Source of the DNA: Burkholderiales bacterium
Lineage (GTDB): Bacteria > Pseudomonadota > Gammaproteobacteria > Burkholderiales > JAEUOS01
Length of the DNA stretch: 64,000 bases
Assembly: GCA_016790695.1 (NCBI GenBank)
Contig: JAEUOS010000188.1
Coordinates: forward strand, 27,126-91,125
Direction: 5' to 3'
The first letter of the stretch is position 1, and every line of letters starts with the position of its first letter. The translations under genes were made by a program, and so were the position numbers. A model generated the notes under the pieces. The model was not told where the DNA came from. It searched no databases and saw nothing but the letters and a program-made list of their open reading frames with translations. This document shows, one piece after another, positions 1-13,042 of the stretch.

Positions 1-1
1 A

Positions 2-592
2 TCGGCGGGCCTGAAGGCGACCGTGATGGATGTCGAGTCGTATTCCATGCAGACCGCGTTCGAGATGATCGAGAAGCAGTTGCCCGGAGGGGGTGTCGAC
101 CAGTCGATCGCCCTGATCGATGTCGGCGCGAACATGATGAACGTGACCGTGCTGCGCAACAACCAGGCGATCTACAACCGCGAGCAGGCCTTCGGCGGCA
201 ACAACCTCACCCAGGACATCCAGCGTGCCTTCGGCATGACGCTCGAGGAGGCCGAGGCCGCAAAGCGGACCGGCGGCCTGCCGGACAACTACGAAACCGA
301 CGTGCTGCGTCCGTTCATGGAGAATCTGGCGCAGGAAGTCACGCGTGCGATGCAGTTCTTCTTCACCTCGACGTCCTACAACCAGATCGATCACATCGTC
401 CTGGCCGGCGGATGCGCGGTCATCCCCGGTCTCGACGAGGTCGTCGCGACGCGTACCCAGGTCAACACGATCGTTGCCAATCCGTTCGCCAACATGTCCC
501 TGTCGGCGCGCGTCAAGGCCAAGCAACTCGCGGCCGAGGCGCCTGCGCTGATGGTCGCGTGCGGCCTGGCGATGAGGAGGTTCGACGCATGA
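2..592 (+). CDS. pilM: Type IV pilus assembly ATPase-like protein PilM (3' part only)
   Basis: C-terminal 196 residues of PilM, the actin/FtsA-like cytoplasmic protein that binds the PilN N-terminus and anchors the PilNOP alignment complex of the type IV pilus machine. The open frame runs in from the window edge, so the N-terminal half (first phosphate-binding region) is missing. Visible features are the actin-fold stretch IDVGANMMNVTV and the later LAGGCAVIPGLDEVV motif that closes the nucleotide site in PilM/FtsA proteins. The stop overlaps the pilN start by four bases (ATGA), so the two are probably translationally coupled. The internal ATG near position 23 lies inside the conserved fold and is not the real start. 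Confidence 0.93.
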   Translation, partial: SAGLKATVMDVESYSMQTAFEMIEKQLPGGGVDQSIALIDVGANMMNVTVLRNNQAIYNREQAFGGNNLTQDIQRAFGMTLEEAEAAKRTGGLPDNYETDVLRPFMENLAQEVTRAMQFFFTSTSYNQIDHIVLAGGCAVIPGLDEVVATRTQVNTIVANPFANMSLSARVKAKQLAAEAPALMVACGLAMRRFDA

Positions 593-1263
593 TCCGCATC
601 AACCTCCTGCCCCACCGCGAACTCAAGCGCCAGGCGAGGCGCCGCCAGTTCGGCATTCTTTGCGGCGTTTCTGCCGGGATCGGCGCGGCGATCGTCGCGG
701 CGGTCGGCGTCTTCATCACCGGACAGATATCCTCGCAGCGCGACGTCAATGCCTTCATCGAGCGCGAGAACAAGAAGCTCGACGACGACATCAAGGAGAT
801 CGCCAAGCTGGAGGACGAGATCCGCGGTCTGCGCGCCCGCCAGAAGGCGGTCGAGGACCTCCAGGGGGATCGCAACCTCCCGGTCCATCTGCTCGACGAA
901 CTCGTCAAGGTCACGCCGGACGGCATCTACCTGCGTTCCCTGCGCCAGTCCGGAGCGCGGGTCACCATCAACGGGCTGGCGGCGAACAACGCCAAGGTGG
1001 CCGACTACGTGCGCAACCTCACACGCAATGTCTGGCTGGCGGCGCCTGAACTCGTGGAGATCAAGGCTGTCGTCGTCGGTGCGGGGGGGGCTGCGAAGCG
1101 CCTGAACGAATTCACGATGAACATCTCGATCGTCCGTCCGAAGGATCCCGCACCGGGTGCGCCGGGCGCGCCGCCCGCGGCATCCTCGCCCCTGCCGGGC
1201 GCAGCGCCCGCGCCGGCTTCCCCCGCCCCGGCCAAGGCGCCTGCGGCGCCGGGCAAGGCGTGA
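589..1263 (+). CDS. pilN: Type IV pilus inner-membrane protein PilN
   Basis: Bitopic inner-membrane protein of 224 residues. It opens with the conserved PilN peptide INLLPHRE, which docks into PilM, followed by one membrane segment (about residues 22-44) and a periplasmic coiled-coil plus ferredoxin-like domain that pairs with PilO. The ATG overlaps the pilM stop; the frame is open further upstream, but that extension lies inside pilM and is ignored. The last 40 or so residues form an Ala/Pro-rich tail with many PAP-like steps, longer than the usual PilN C-terminus. It is probably a flexible periplasmic linker, which is inference. Confidence 0.94.
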   Translation: MIRINLLPHRELKRQARRRQFGILCGVSAGIGAAIVAAVGVFITGQISSQRDVNAFIERENKKLDDDIKEIAKLEDEIRGLRARQKAVEDLQGDRNLPVHLLDELVKVTPDGIYLRSLRQSGARVTINGLAANNAKVADYVRNLTRNVWLAAPELVEIKAVVVGAGGAAKRLNEFTMNISIVRPKDPAPGAPGAPPAASSPLPGAAPAPASPAPAKAPAAPGKA

Positions 1264-1285
1264 ACGCACCGCAAGGGAGACTCGC

Positions 1286-1921
1286 ATGAATATTGCGGAT
1301 CAATTCAAGAACGTCAACTGGAAGGACATCGGCAACGCGCCGCCGGGACCGAAGGTCCTCACGCTGGTGCTGCTGCTGGTGGCCGTGGTCGTGGCCGGCT
1401 GGTACTTTTACTGGGATGGGCTGAACCAGGAGCTTGAAGCGGCGCAGCGCGACGAGGCCAAGCTCAAGGAAGAGTACAAGGTCAAGAAGCAGAAGGCCGT
1501 CAACCTCCCGGAGCTGAAGAAGCAGCTGGTCCAGGTCGGCCAGTACGTCTCCACGCTGGAGAAGCAGTTGCCGAGCAAGGCGGAGATGGACGCTCTGCTC
1601 ACGGACATCAACCAGGCCGGGCTTGGGCGCGGCCTGCAGTTCGATCTGTTCCGGCCCGCGACCGTCAGTGTCAAGGAGTACTACGCCGAGCAGCCGATCG
1701 CGGTGCGCGTCACCGGCAACTACCATGACCTCGGGGCGTTCGCGAGCGACATCGCGAACCTGAGCCGGATCGTGACGCTGAACGACATCACGATCACGAT
1801 TCCCCAGAACAGCTCGGTCCTGGCGATGGACACGGTCGCCAAGACGTTCCGCTACCTCGACTCCGAGGAAGTGGCGGCGCAGCGCAAGGCCCGCGCGCCG
1901 GCAGGAGGGGCGAAGAAATGA
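1286..1921 (+). CDS. pilO: Type IV pilus inner-membrane protein PilO
   Basis: Partner of PilN in the periplasmic alignment subcomplex, 211 residues. One hydrophobic segment (about residues 22-42, rich in L and V) is followed by a Lys/Glu-rich coiled coil and a globular ferredoxin-like domain. The start MNIADQFKNVNW follows a GGGAGA ribosome binding site about seven bases upstream. The gene sits between pilN and pilP as in other proteobacterial pilMNOPQ operons and overlaps the pilP start by four bases. Confidence 0.94.
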   Translation: MNIADQFKNVNWKDIGNAPPGPKVLTLVLLLVAVVVAGWYFYWDGLNQELEAAQRDEAKLKEEYKVKKQKAVNLPELKKQLVQVGQYVSTLEKQLPSKAEMDALLTDINQAGLGRGLQFDLFRPATVSVKEYYAEQPIAVRVTGNYHDLGAFASDIANLSRIVTLNDITITIPQNSSVLAMDTVAKTFRYLDSEEVAAQRKARAPAGGAKK

Positions 1922-2448
1922 CCAAGCGTGCTCTCCTGCTCGCCGTTCTGCTCGCTGCCGGTTGCGGCGAGCGCGACAACGACGACATCAAGAAGTGGAT
2001 GGCGGACGCCTCCAAGGACATGCGCGGACGCGTCGAGAAGATCGACGAGCCGAAGAAATTCACGCCGTTCAAGTATGAGTCCGACAAGGCGGTCGACCCC
2101 TTCAGCCCGGCCAAGGTGAGCGTGCTCGCCGAAGAGGCGAAGAAGGCGCCGAAGGCAGGCGGCGGGCCGCGGCCGGATCTCAGCCGCCCCAAGGAGGTGC
2201 TCGAGTCCTACCCGCTCGAGAACCTGCGCATGGTCGGCGCGATGCAGCAGAAGGGCGCGGCATACGCGATCATCAAGGCGGACACCAGCCTGCACCGGGT
2301 CAAGGTCGGCAACTACATGGGGCAGAACTTCGGCAAGATCGTCAAGATCACGGAAACCGAAGTGATGCTGCAGGAAATGATCGAGGATGGCAGCGGGGAA
2401 TACGTTCTTCGCGACAGCACCTTGGTACTTCAGGAGGAAAAGAAATGA
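1918..2448 (+). CDS. pilP: Type IV pilus lipoprotein PilP
   Basis: Inner-membrane lipoprotein of 176 residues that links PilNO to the PilQ secretin. It has a short lipoprotein signal with the modified cysteine at residue 16 (context LLAAGCGE), a disordered linker, and a beta-rich C-terminal domain carrying the family-typical stretch LRMVGAMQQKGAAYAII and later VGNYMGQNFGKI. It overlaps pilO upstream and pilQ downstream by four bases each, consistent with one coupled operon. Confidence 0.94.
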   Translation: MTKRALLLAVLLAAGCGERDNDDIKKWMADASKDMRGRVEKIDEPKKFTPFKYESDKAVDPFSPAKVSVLAEEAKKAPKAGGGPRPDLSRPKEVLESYPLENLRMVGAMQQKGAAYAIIKADTSLHRVKVGNYMGQNFGKIVKITETEVMLQEMIEDGSGEYVLRDSTLVLQEEKK

Positions 2449-4583
2449 TGCTCGGACGCTTCATCCCCGGCTTGCGCCTGCTTGCCGCCGTCGGCCTGGT
2501 CCTGACGGCGTGTATCGCCCACGCGCAGAACGCGATCGAGTCCCTGAACGTGTCCCAGCAGGGCGCCTCGGTGATCCTCAAGATCAATCTCCGGAACGCC
2601 CCGGCCAGCCCGCCCGCAGGGTTCATCGTGGCCAATCCGCCGCGCGTCGCCCTCGACTTTCCCAACACCGTCAACGCGCTCGGCCGCAACAGCCAGGATG
2701 TCGGCCAGGGCGAATTGCGCAGCATCAACGTGGTTCAGGTCGGCGAGCGCTCGCGTCTGGTGCTCAACCTGAAGAGCGCCGTCACCTATGACACCAAGGT
2801 CGACGGGAAGTCGGTCCTGATCACGCTGGCGGCCGCCGCTTCCGCGGGCGGACCGTCGCCCGCGACTCCGACTGCGTTCGCCGAGGCGCGGCCTTCGGAC
2901 GGCCGTTCGGCGCTGCGCGACATCGATTTCCGGCGTGCGCCCGACGGCTCGGGCCGCGTCATCGTCGAACTCGCCAACAGCAACACGGGCGTGGACATCC
3001 GGCAGCAGGGGCAGAGTCTGGTCGTCGAGTTTCAGAAGAGCCAGCTGCCGGACAACCTGCGGCGACGCCTCGATGTGGGCGATTTCGCCACGCCGGTTCA
3101 GACCATCAACACCTTCGTCCAGGGCGACAACGTTCGCATGGTCATCGAGCCGAAGGGCATGTGGGAGCACAACGCATATCAGTCGGACACGCAGTTCGTG
3201 GTCGAGGTCAAGCCGATCAAGGAGGATCCCAACAAGCTCGTGCAGGGATCGCGCGGCGGCTACAACGGCGAGAAGCTGTCGTTGAACTTCCAGAACATCG
3301 AGGTCCGTGCGGTCCTGCAGGTGATCGCCGATTTCACCAACCTCAACATCATCACCAGCGACACCGTCGGCGGCAACCTGACCCTGCGTCTGAAGGACGT
3401 GCCCTGGGACCAGGCGCTCGACATCATCCTGCAGACGCGTGGCCTGGACATGCGCAAGAACGGCAACGTCATCTGGATCGCGCCGCGCGACGAGCTCGCG
3501 ACCAAGGAGAAGCTCGATCTCGAGCAGCGCGTGCAGATCTCCGACCTCGAACCCACGCGGACCGAGAGCTTCCAGCTCAATTACCAGAAGGCGGTCGACG
3601 TGCGCACGCTGCTCGCCGACCCGACGCAGAAGATCCTCTCCAAGCGCGGCAGCGCGGTCGTCGACGCGCGCACCAACCAGCTGTTCGTGCAGGACACGCC
3701 GACGCGGCTCGACGAGGTGCGTCGGCTGATCGGCAAGATCGACATTCCGGTGCGCCAGGTGCTGATCGAGGCCCGGATCGTCGAGGCCTCGGACACGTTC
3801 AGCAAGAATCTCGGCGCGCGCCTGGGAACCGGCAACACGGCCTTCGTGGCCGGGCGGGCCCAGCAGCCGGGGTCGGGGGTGCTGGGCAATTCCGGTGTGC
3901 GCTTCGGCCTGACCGGCAACTACCTGGGCGTGGGTGAACAGGTCGGGCAGGCGGCGGTGACCGGCACCAGCTACATCCCGAACACCCAGAACGTCAGCAT
4001 GCCCGCGCAGGGCATCAACGGCATCAACGCCGGCAGTCTGGCGATCTCGCTGTTCACCAACAGCCTGTCGCGCTTCATCAACCTCGAGCTGTCCGCGCTC
4101 GAAGCCGAAGGCAAGGGCAAGATCATCTCGGCGCCGCGCGTGCTGACCGCAGACCAGATCGAAGCCACGATCGAACAGGGTACCGAGCTTCCGTACCAGC
4201 AGGCGACCAGCAGCGGCGCGACCTCCGTGACGTTCCGGAAGGCCAACCTGAGCCTGAAGGTCAAGCCGCAGATCACGCCCGAGGGCAACATCATCATGGA
4301 CGTGCAGGTCAACAAGGACTCGGTCGGGCAGATCACGACGGCCGGCTTTGCGATCGACACCAAGAACGTCAAGACGCAGGTCCTGGTCGACAACGGCGGA
4401 ACGGTGGTCATCGGCGGGATCTATACGCAGAACGAACGGGATTCCCTCACCAAGGTGCCGTTCTTCGGCGATCTTCCGGTGTTCGGGAACCTGTTCCGCA
4501 ACAGCCAGCGTCAGAACGACAAGACCGAGTTGCTGGTCTTCATCACGCCGCGCGTCGTGAGCGACCGGCTCACGGTCCGCTAG
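2445..4583 (+). CDS. pilQ: Type IV pilus secretin PilQ
   Basis: Outer-membrane secretin through which the pilus exits, 712 residues. A signal peptide (about residues 1-27, ending AHA) is followed by two peptidoglycan-binding AMIN domains (about 30-130 and 150-250). Then come the N0/STN domain (about 275-345, beginning [15 protein letters not shown]), a secretin N1-type domain, and the C-terminal secretin pore domain with a [12 protein letters not shown] end. Length and order match PilQ. It is the last gene of the pil operon and is followed by a strong intrinsic terminator. Confidence 0.95.
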   Translation: MMLGRFIPGLRLLAAVGLVLTACIAHAQNAIESLNVSQQGASVILKINLRNAPASPPAGFIVANPPRVALDFPNTVNALGRNSQDVGQGELRSINVVQVGERSRLVLNLKSAVTYDTKVDGKSVLITLAAAASAGGPSPATPTAFAEARPSDGRSALRDIDFRRAPDGSGRVIVELANSNTGVDIRQQGQSLVVEFQKSQLPDNLRRRLDVGDFATPVQTINTFVQGDNVRMVIEPKGMWEHNAYQSDTQFVVEVKPIKEDPNKLVQGSRGGYNGEKLSLNFQNIEVRAVLQVIADFTNLNIITSDTVGGNLTLRLKDVPWDQALDIILQTRGLDMRKNGNVIWIAPRDELATKEKLDLEQRVQISDLEPTRTESFQLNYQKAVDVRTLLADPTQKILSKRGSAVVDARTNQLFVQDTPTRLDEVRRLIGKIDIPVRQVLIEARIVEASDTFSKNLGARLGTGNTAFVAGRAQQPGSGVLGNSGVRFGLTGNYLGVGEQVGQAAVTGTSYIPNTQNVSMPAQGINGINAGSLAISLFTNSLSRFINLELSALEAEGKGKIISAPRVLTADQIEATIEQGTELPYQQATSSGATSVTFRKANLSLKVKPQITPEGNIIMDVQVNKDSVGQITTAGFAIDTKNVKTQVLVDNGGTVVIGGIYTQNERDSLTKVPFFGDLPVFGNLFRNSQRQNDKTELLVFITPRVVSDRLTVR

Positions 4584-4602
4584 CACGACCGCGTCCGTCA
4601 CC

Positions 4603-4632
4603 AAGGCCGGGCCCGGGTGGCCCGGCCTTTTT
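4603..4632 (+). terminator. Intrinsic terminator after pilQ
   Basis: An 11-bp perfect stem, AAGGCCGGGCC at 4603-4613 and GGCCCGGCCTT at 4619-4629, closes a five-base loop and runs into TTTTT at 4628-4632. It lies 20 bases after the pilQ stop and separates the pil operon from aroK. Confidence 0.9.
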
Positions 4633-4665
4633 CATTGCGCGCTCGGCTGCCGAGATCGCGCAGGC

Positions 4666-4671
4666 TAGAAT
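4666..4671 (+). promoter_or_regulatory. Possible -10 element of aroK (leaderless start?)
   Basis: TAGAAT ends seven bases before the GTG that must start aroK, so transcription would begin at or next to the start codon. No convincing ribosome binding site or -35 hexamer is visible. The same hexamer appears before other genes here (20023-20028, 60892-60897). This is inference from spacing only. Confidence 0.35.
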
Positions 4672-4678
4672 TCTCCCC

Positions 4679-5221
4679 GTGGAACCGCGCCCGCCCAACC
4701 TTTACCTGATCGGCCTGATGGGGGCCGGCAAGACCACCATCGGCCGCCTGCTCGCGCGGCATCTGGGCCGGCCCTTCTTCGATTCCGATCACGAGATCGA
4801 GGCGCGCACGGGCGTGAAGGTGCCGGTGATCTTCGAGATCGAAGGCGAGGCGGGGTTTCGCCAGCGCGAGTCCCAGGTCATCGCCGAACTCACGCGGCGC
4901 GACGGCATCGTGCTGGCGACCGGCGGCGGCGCGATCCTTGATCCCGCCAATCGGGCCGCGTTGCGCGGCAGCGGCTATGTTGTCTACCTGCGCGCGCAGC
5001 CTGCCGACCTGTGGCTGCGCACCCAGCAGGACCGCAATCGGCCTCTCCTGCGCACCGCCGACCCGGAGGGGCGGCTGCGGCAGCTGCATGCCGAGCGTGA
5101 GCCGCTCTACTGCGAGACCGCCCACCTGATCGTCGACACCGGCAGGCAGAGCGCGCATCACCTGGCCGGCAAGCTCGAGCAGCAACTGAGAAACACATGG
5201 ATGAACTACGCGTCGACCTAG
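4679..5221 (+). CDS. aroK: Shikimate kinase
   Basis: Phosphorylates shikimate with ATP in the chorismate pathway; 180 residues, the normal size. The Walker A loop GLMGAGKTT (about residues 12-20), the substrate-binding FFDSDHEIE region and the ATGGGAI motif are all present, as is the RPLL lid region. The GTG at 4679 is the only start that keeps the beta strand before the P-loop, because the next in-frame Met is inside the P-loop. The 3' end overlaps aroB by 25 bases, as in many beta- and gammaproteobacteria. Confidence 0.95.
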   Translation: MEPRPPNLYLIGLMGAGKTTIGRLLARHLGRPFFDSDHEIEARTGVKVPVIFEIEGEAGFRQRESQVIAELTRRDGIVLATGGGAILDPANRAALRGSGYVVYLRAQPADLWLRTQQDRNRPLLRTADPEGRLRQLHAEREPLYCETAHLIVDTGRQSAHHLAGKLEQQLRNTWMNYAST

Positions 5222-6276
5222 GCGAGCGCTCCTATCCGATCCTGATCGGCCCCGGGCTCATCGACGAGCCTGCGCATTTTTCGGGCAGGGTGCCGGCGCG
5301 GGCCGCGATCGTCACCAGCGAGCGCATCGCACCGCTGTACCTCGCGCGGTTGCGCTCGACCCTCGCGCGGGCCGGGAGCGACAGCATCGATATCGTCCTG
5401 CCCGACGGCGAATCGGCCAAGACCTGGCAGACCCTCGATCAGGTGCACACGGCGCTGCTGCGCGCGCGCGGCGACCGGCGCACGACCCTGATCGCCCTGG
5501 GCGGCGGCGTGATCGGCGACCTGACCGGGTTTGCCGCGGCGACCTACCAGCGCGGGGTTCCGTTCATCCAGGTGCCCACGACGCTCCTGGCACAGGTCGA
5601 CTCGTCGGTCGGCGGAAAGACGGCGATCAATCATGCCCTCGGCAAGAACATGATCGGCGCCTTCTACCAGCCGAGCCTTGTGTTGGCCGACACCGGCACC
5701 CTGGCATCGCTGCCGGAGCGCGAGTACCGATCCGGACTGGCCGAGGTGATCAAGTACGGCTTCATTCGCGATGCCGGCTTTCTGGACTGGCTCGAAGCGA
5801 ACCTCGATGCGCTGCTGCGCCGCGATCCCGGCGTCCTGTCCCACGCGATCCGTCGTTCCTGCGAAATCAAGGCCGAGATCGTCGCCAAGGACGAGCGCGA
5901 GACGGGCATGCGTGCCTGGCTCAACCTCGGCCACACGTTCGGCCACGCGATCGAGGCCGGCCTGGGCTACGGCGAATGGCTCCATGGCGAGGCGGTCGCG
6001 GCAGGCATGGTGCTGGCGGCTGAATTGTCCGCGCGGCTTTCGCATCTGCGCGACGCGGACGTGGCGCGGGTTCGCGGGCTGATTGCGCGCGCGGGATTGC
6101 CGGTTGCTCCCCCCGCGCTTGGCGCGGCGCGCTACCTGGAACTGATGCGGATCGACAAGAAGGCCGAGGCCGGCGCGATCCGCTACGTGCTGCTGTCGCG
6201 CCTGGGCGAGGCGTTCGTGGCGCCGGTCCCGGACCGGACGGTCACCGAACTGCTGCAGTCGGCGTGCGCGGCATAG
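5197..6276 (+). CDS. aroB: 3-dehydroquinate synthase
   Basis: Second step of the shikimate pathway: converts DAHP to 3-dehydroquinate using NAD and a divalent metal. The protein has 359 residues, full length. Recognisable parts are the NAD-binding [19 protein letters not shown] region, the [23 protein letters not shown] signature, and the metal ligands in HTFGHAIE and HGEAV. It starts inside the end of aroK, so the two are co-translated, and is followed within ten bases by the dgt-like gene. Confidence 0.96.
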   Translation: MDELRVDLGERSYPILIGPGLIDEPAHFSGRVPARAAIVTSERIAPLYLARLRSTLARAGSDSIDIVLPDGESAKTWQTLDQVHTALLRARGDRRTTLIALGGGVIGDLTGFAAATYQRGVPFIQVPTTLLAQVDSSVGGKTAINHALGKNMIGAFYQPSLVLADTGTLASLPEREYRSGLAEVIKYGFIRDAGFLDWLEANLDALLRRDPGVLSHAIRRSCEIKAEIVAKDERETGMRAWLNLGHTFGHAIEAGLGYGEWLHGEAVAAGMVLAAELSARLSHLRDADVARVRGLIARAGLPVAPPALGAARYLELMRIDKKAEAGAIRYVLLSRLGEAFVAPVPDRTVTELLQSACAA

Positions 6277-6283
6277 GCCGGCG

Positions 6284-7405
6284 ATGCGCGCCCTCGCCGC
6301 CTATGCCGCGACACCCGATGCCTCGCGGGGCCGGCGCCACGCCGAAGCGCCCTCGAGCGGACGGTCCGAGTTCCAGCGCGACCGCGATCGCGTCATCCAC
6401 TCCAATGCGTTCCGCCGCCTCGAGTACAAGACGCAGGTGTTCGTCAATCACGAAGGCGATCTGTTCCGCACCCGCCTGACGCACTCGATCGAGGTGGCGC
6501 AGCTGGCGCGCTCGGTGGCGCGCAGCCTCGACCTCGACGAAGACCTGGCGGAAGCGATCGCGCTCGCGCACGATCTCGGGCACACGCCGTTCGGTCATGC
6601 CGGACAGGATGCCCTGAACGCCTGCATGCGCGACTACGGCGGATTCGAACACAACCTGCAGAGCCTGCGCGTTGTCGACGTCCTGGAGGAGCGCTACGGT
6701 GCCTTCGACGGGCTCAACCTGACCTTCGAGACGCGGGAGGGCATCCTCAAGCACTGCCCGGTGCCGGTCGCGGCCACCCTGGGCGATGTCGGCCGGCGGT
6801 TCGTCGACGGCACGCAGCCGACCCTCGAGGCGCAGATAACCAATCTGGCCGACGAGATCGCCTACAACAATCACGACGTCGACGACGGCCTGCGCTCGGG
6901 GTTGATCGCGATCGATCAGCTCGCCGAGGTGCCGCTGTTCAAGCGACACCACGACATCGCCCGTGGCCTGTTTCCGCACGCGAGCGAGCGCCGGCGCATC
7001 AACGAGACCATCCGGCGCATGATCAACACGCTGGTGAGCGACCTGATCGGGACGACCCGCGTCGCACTGGCACGGCTCGGCCTGCAATCGCTGGACGACG
7101 TGCGCGCGGCGGGGCCCGTGGTCGCCCATAGCGCGGAAATCAGCGCGGAGTCCCTGGTACTCAAGCGCTTCCTGCGCGATCACCTCTACCAGCACTATCT
7201 GGTGCAGCGCATGAGCACGAAAGGGCGGCGCATCGTCGGCGACCTGTTCGCCGCCTTCATGGGCGATCCGCGGCTGCTGCCGCCCCAGTATCAGGCGAAA
7301 GCCGACATCGACCGGGCGCGCGCCGTCGCCGACTATATTTCCGGGATGACCGATCGCTATGCCATGCGCGAACATCGCCGGCTGTTCGCGATCGAGGAAA
7401 TATAG
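6284..7405 (+). CDS. dgt: Deoxyguanosinetriphosphate triphosphohydrolase-like HD protein
   Basis: HD-superfamily dNTP triphosphohydrolase of the Dgt type 2 group, 373 residues. The protein shows [22 protein letters not shown], the metal-binding His67 in THSIE, the paired His96-Asp97 in [11 protein letters not shown], and a later conserved [13 protein letters not shown] stretch. It belongs to the aroK-aroB-dgt block conserved in Betaproteobacteria and is expected to hydrolyse dNTPs to nucleosides and triphosphate. Substrate preference cannot be read from sequence. Its stop is four bases before a REP palindrome. Confidence 0.9.
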   Translation: MRALAAYAATPDASRGRRHAEAPSSGRSEFQRDRDRVIHSNAFRRLEYKTQVFVNHEGDLFRTRLTHSIEVAQLARSVARSLDLDEDLAEAIALAHDLGHTPFGHAGQDALNACMRDYGGFEHNLQSLRVVDVLEERYGAFDGLNLTFETREGILKHCPVPVAATLGDVGRRFVDGTQPTLEAQITNLADEIAYNNHDVDDGLRSGLIAIDQLAEVPLFKRHHDIARGLFPHASERRRINETIRRMINTLVSDLIGTTRVALARLGLQSLDDVRAAGPVVAHSAEISAESLVLKRFLRDHLYQHYLVQRMSTKGRRIVGDLFAAFMGDPRLLPPQYQAKADIDRARAVADYISGMTDRYAMREHRRLFAIEEI

Positions 7406-7408
7406 TTA

Positions 7409-7435
7409 AATTAATGGGGTCAGACCCCATTAATT
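7409..7435. repeat. REP-type palindrome upstream of the RAYT gene
   Basis: Perfect inverted repeat with 13-base arms, AATTAATGGGGTC at 7409-7421 and its complement at 7423-7435, around a single A. The GGGGTCAGACCCC core is shared with the two copies downstream of the transposase gene. It sits between the dgt stop and the RAYT start. It could also fold in the dgt mRNA 3' end. Confidence 0.88.
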
Positions 7436-7454
7436 GATTGTCAGGCGAAACCCG

Positions 7455-8144
7455 ATGGCGCGATTGGCCAGACTGGCCGTTGCCGGCCAGGTTCACCACG
7501 TGGTGCAGCGCGGCGCGAACGGCCACGCCATATTCAGGGATAGTGCCGATTTCGAGCGCATGCGCGGCCTGATCGGCACGCACGCGCGTGCGAACGGCGT
7601 CGCGGTCCATTCCTATCTCATGCTGGAAGACCGATTCCACCTGCTCGTGACGCCTGTGGCCGCCAGCGGTCTGTCCCGCTTGATGCAGGATGTCGGGCGG
7701 TCCTATGTGCGCTATTTCAACGATCGCTACCAGCGCACGGGCTCGCTCTGGCAAGGGAGATACCAGACGACGGTGATTGAAAGTGAGCGCTACCTTTTCT
7801 CCTGCATGACCTATATCGAGCAGGAGCCGGTGCGGCTCGGCCTGGTTGACGAGCCCGGGGCGTATCCCTGGTCCAGCTACCGTCACAACGTCGGCCTGCA
7901 GGTCGACCAGATCATTAGCGAGCACTCACTGTTCTGGGCGCTTGGCAACACGCCCTTCGCCAGGGAGGCGGCGTATCGCGATCTCGTCGAGGCCGGCATC
8001 AGTTCGGCCGATCATCGCGCGATCGTGGAGGCGACGCAAAAGGGCTGGGCTCTCGGCCTGACGTCCCCGGCGCTCGATGCGGCGGCGGCGCGGCGCCTGC
8101 ATCCACTCAGACGCGGTCGCCCGCGCAAATCTGACCCCATTTAA
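7455..8144 (+). CDS. REP-associated tyrosine transposase (RAYT, Y1_Tnp family)
   Basis: Protein of 229 residues of the TnpA_REP/RAYT type: MARLARL start, VHHVVQRG strand, YxRTGSLWQGRY region and the YIEQEPVRLGLV motif with conserved tyrosines. RAYTs are domesticated single-copy HUH endonuclease relatives that mobilise flanking REP sequences. The HUH motif is odd: the usual NHxH is here D59-R60-F61-H62, so one metal-binding histidine is replaced by arginine. The ATG at 7455 is preferred over an upstream TTG that lies inside the REP palindrome. The stop codon TAA lies inside the downstream REP copy, so gene and repeat are physically fused. Confidence 0.88.
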   Translation: MARLARLAVAGQVHHVVQRGANGHAIFRDSADFERMRGLIGTHARANGVAVHSYLMLEDRFHLLVTPVAASGLSRLMQDVGRSYVRYFNDRYQRTGSLWQGRYQTTVIESERYLFSCMTYIEQEPVRLGLVDEPGAYPWSSYRHNVGLQVDQIISEHSLFWALGNTPFAREAAYRDLVEAGISSADHRAIVEATQKGWALGLTSPALDAAAARRLHPLRRGRPRKSDPI

Positions 8145-8191
8145 CGGGCGACATCCAGCGGCGCAATTAAAATGGGGTCTGACCCCTTTTT
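8131..8191. repeat. Inverted pair of REP copies (REPIN-like) after the RAYT gene
   Basis: CTGACCCCATTTAA (8131-8144) and the nearly complementary TTAAAATGGGGTC (8167-8179) face each other across a 22-base spacer, the layout called a REPIN. The second copy is itself palindromic (GGGGTC-T-GACCCC, 8174-8186) and is followed by TTTTT, so it may terminate transcription from the RAYT gene before the gltB promoter. Confidence 0.82.
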
Positions 8192-8197
8192 ATTGCC

Positions 8198-8226
8198 TTG
8201 CCCGCGATGCGCGCCGGGCGTATAGT
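8198..8226 (+). promoter_or_regulatory. Promoter of gltBD
   Basis: A sigma-70-like pair: TTGCCC at 8198-8203, a 17-base spacer, and TATAGT at 8221-8226. The expected transcript start is about 50 bases before the gltB ATG. It lies directly after the REP element, so gltBD does not depend on the aroKB-dgt transcript. Predicted by eye only. Confidence 0.6.
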
Positions 8227-8281
8227 GTCAGGCCCCGCGCTGAAGCGACTTGCCTTCGCCGGGTGAAGCAAAGGAAATGCC

Positions 8282-12988
<4,707 letters not shown>

Positions 12989-13042
12989 GCGCCCGGCGCC
13001 AGCGCGCGGCGGAACATTCCCCGGAAAACACTGGAACAACCC

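Noticed and set aside
2430..4604. Minus-strand open frame of 724 codons opposite pilQ
   Set aside because: Mirror of the secretin codons, no motif, and pilQ is certain.
7434..7454. TTG start for the RAYT gene
   Set aside because: It lies inside the REP palindrome; the ATG at 7455 matches the MARLARL start typical of RAYTs.
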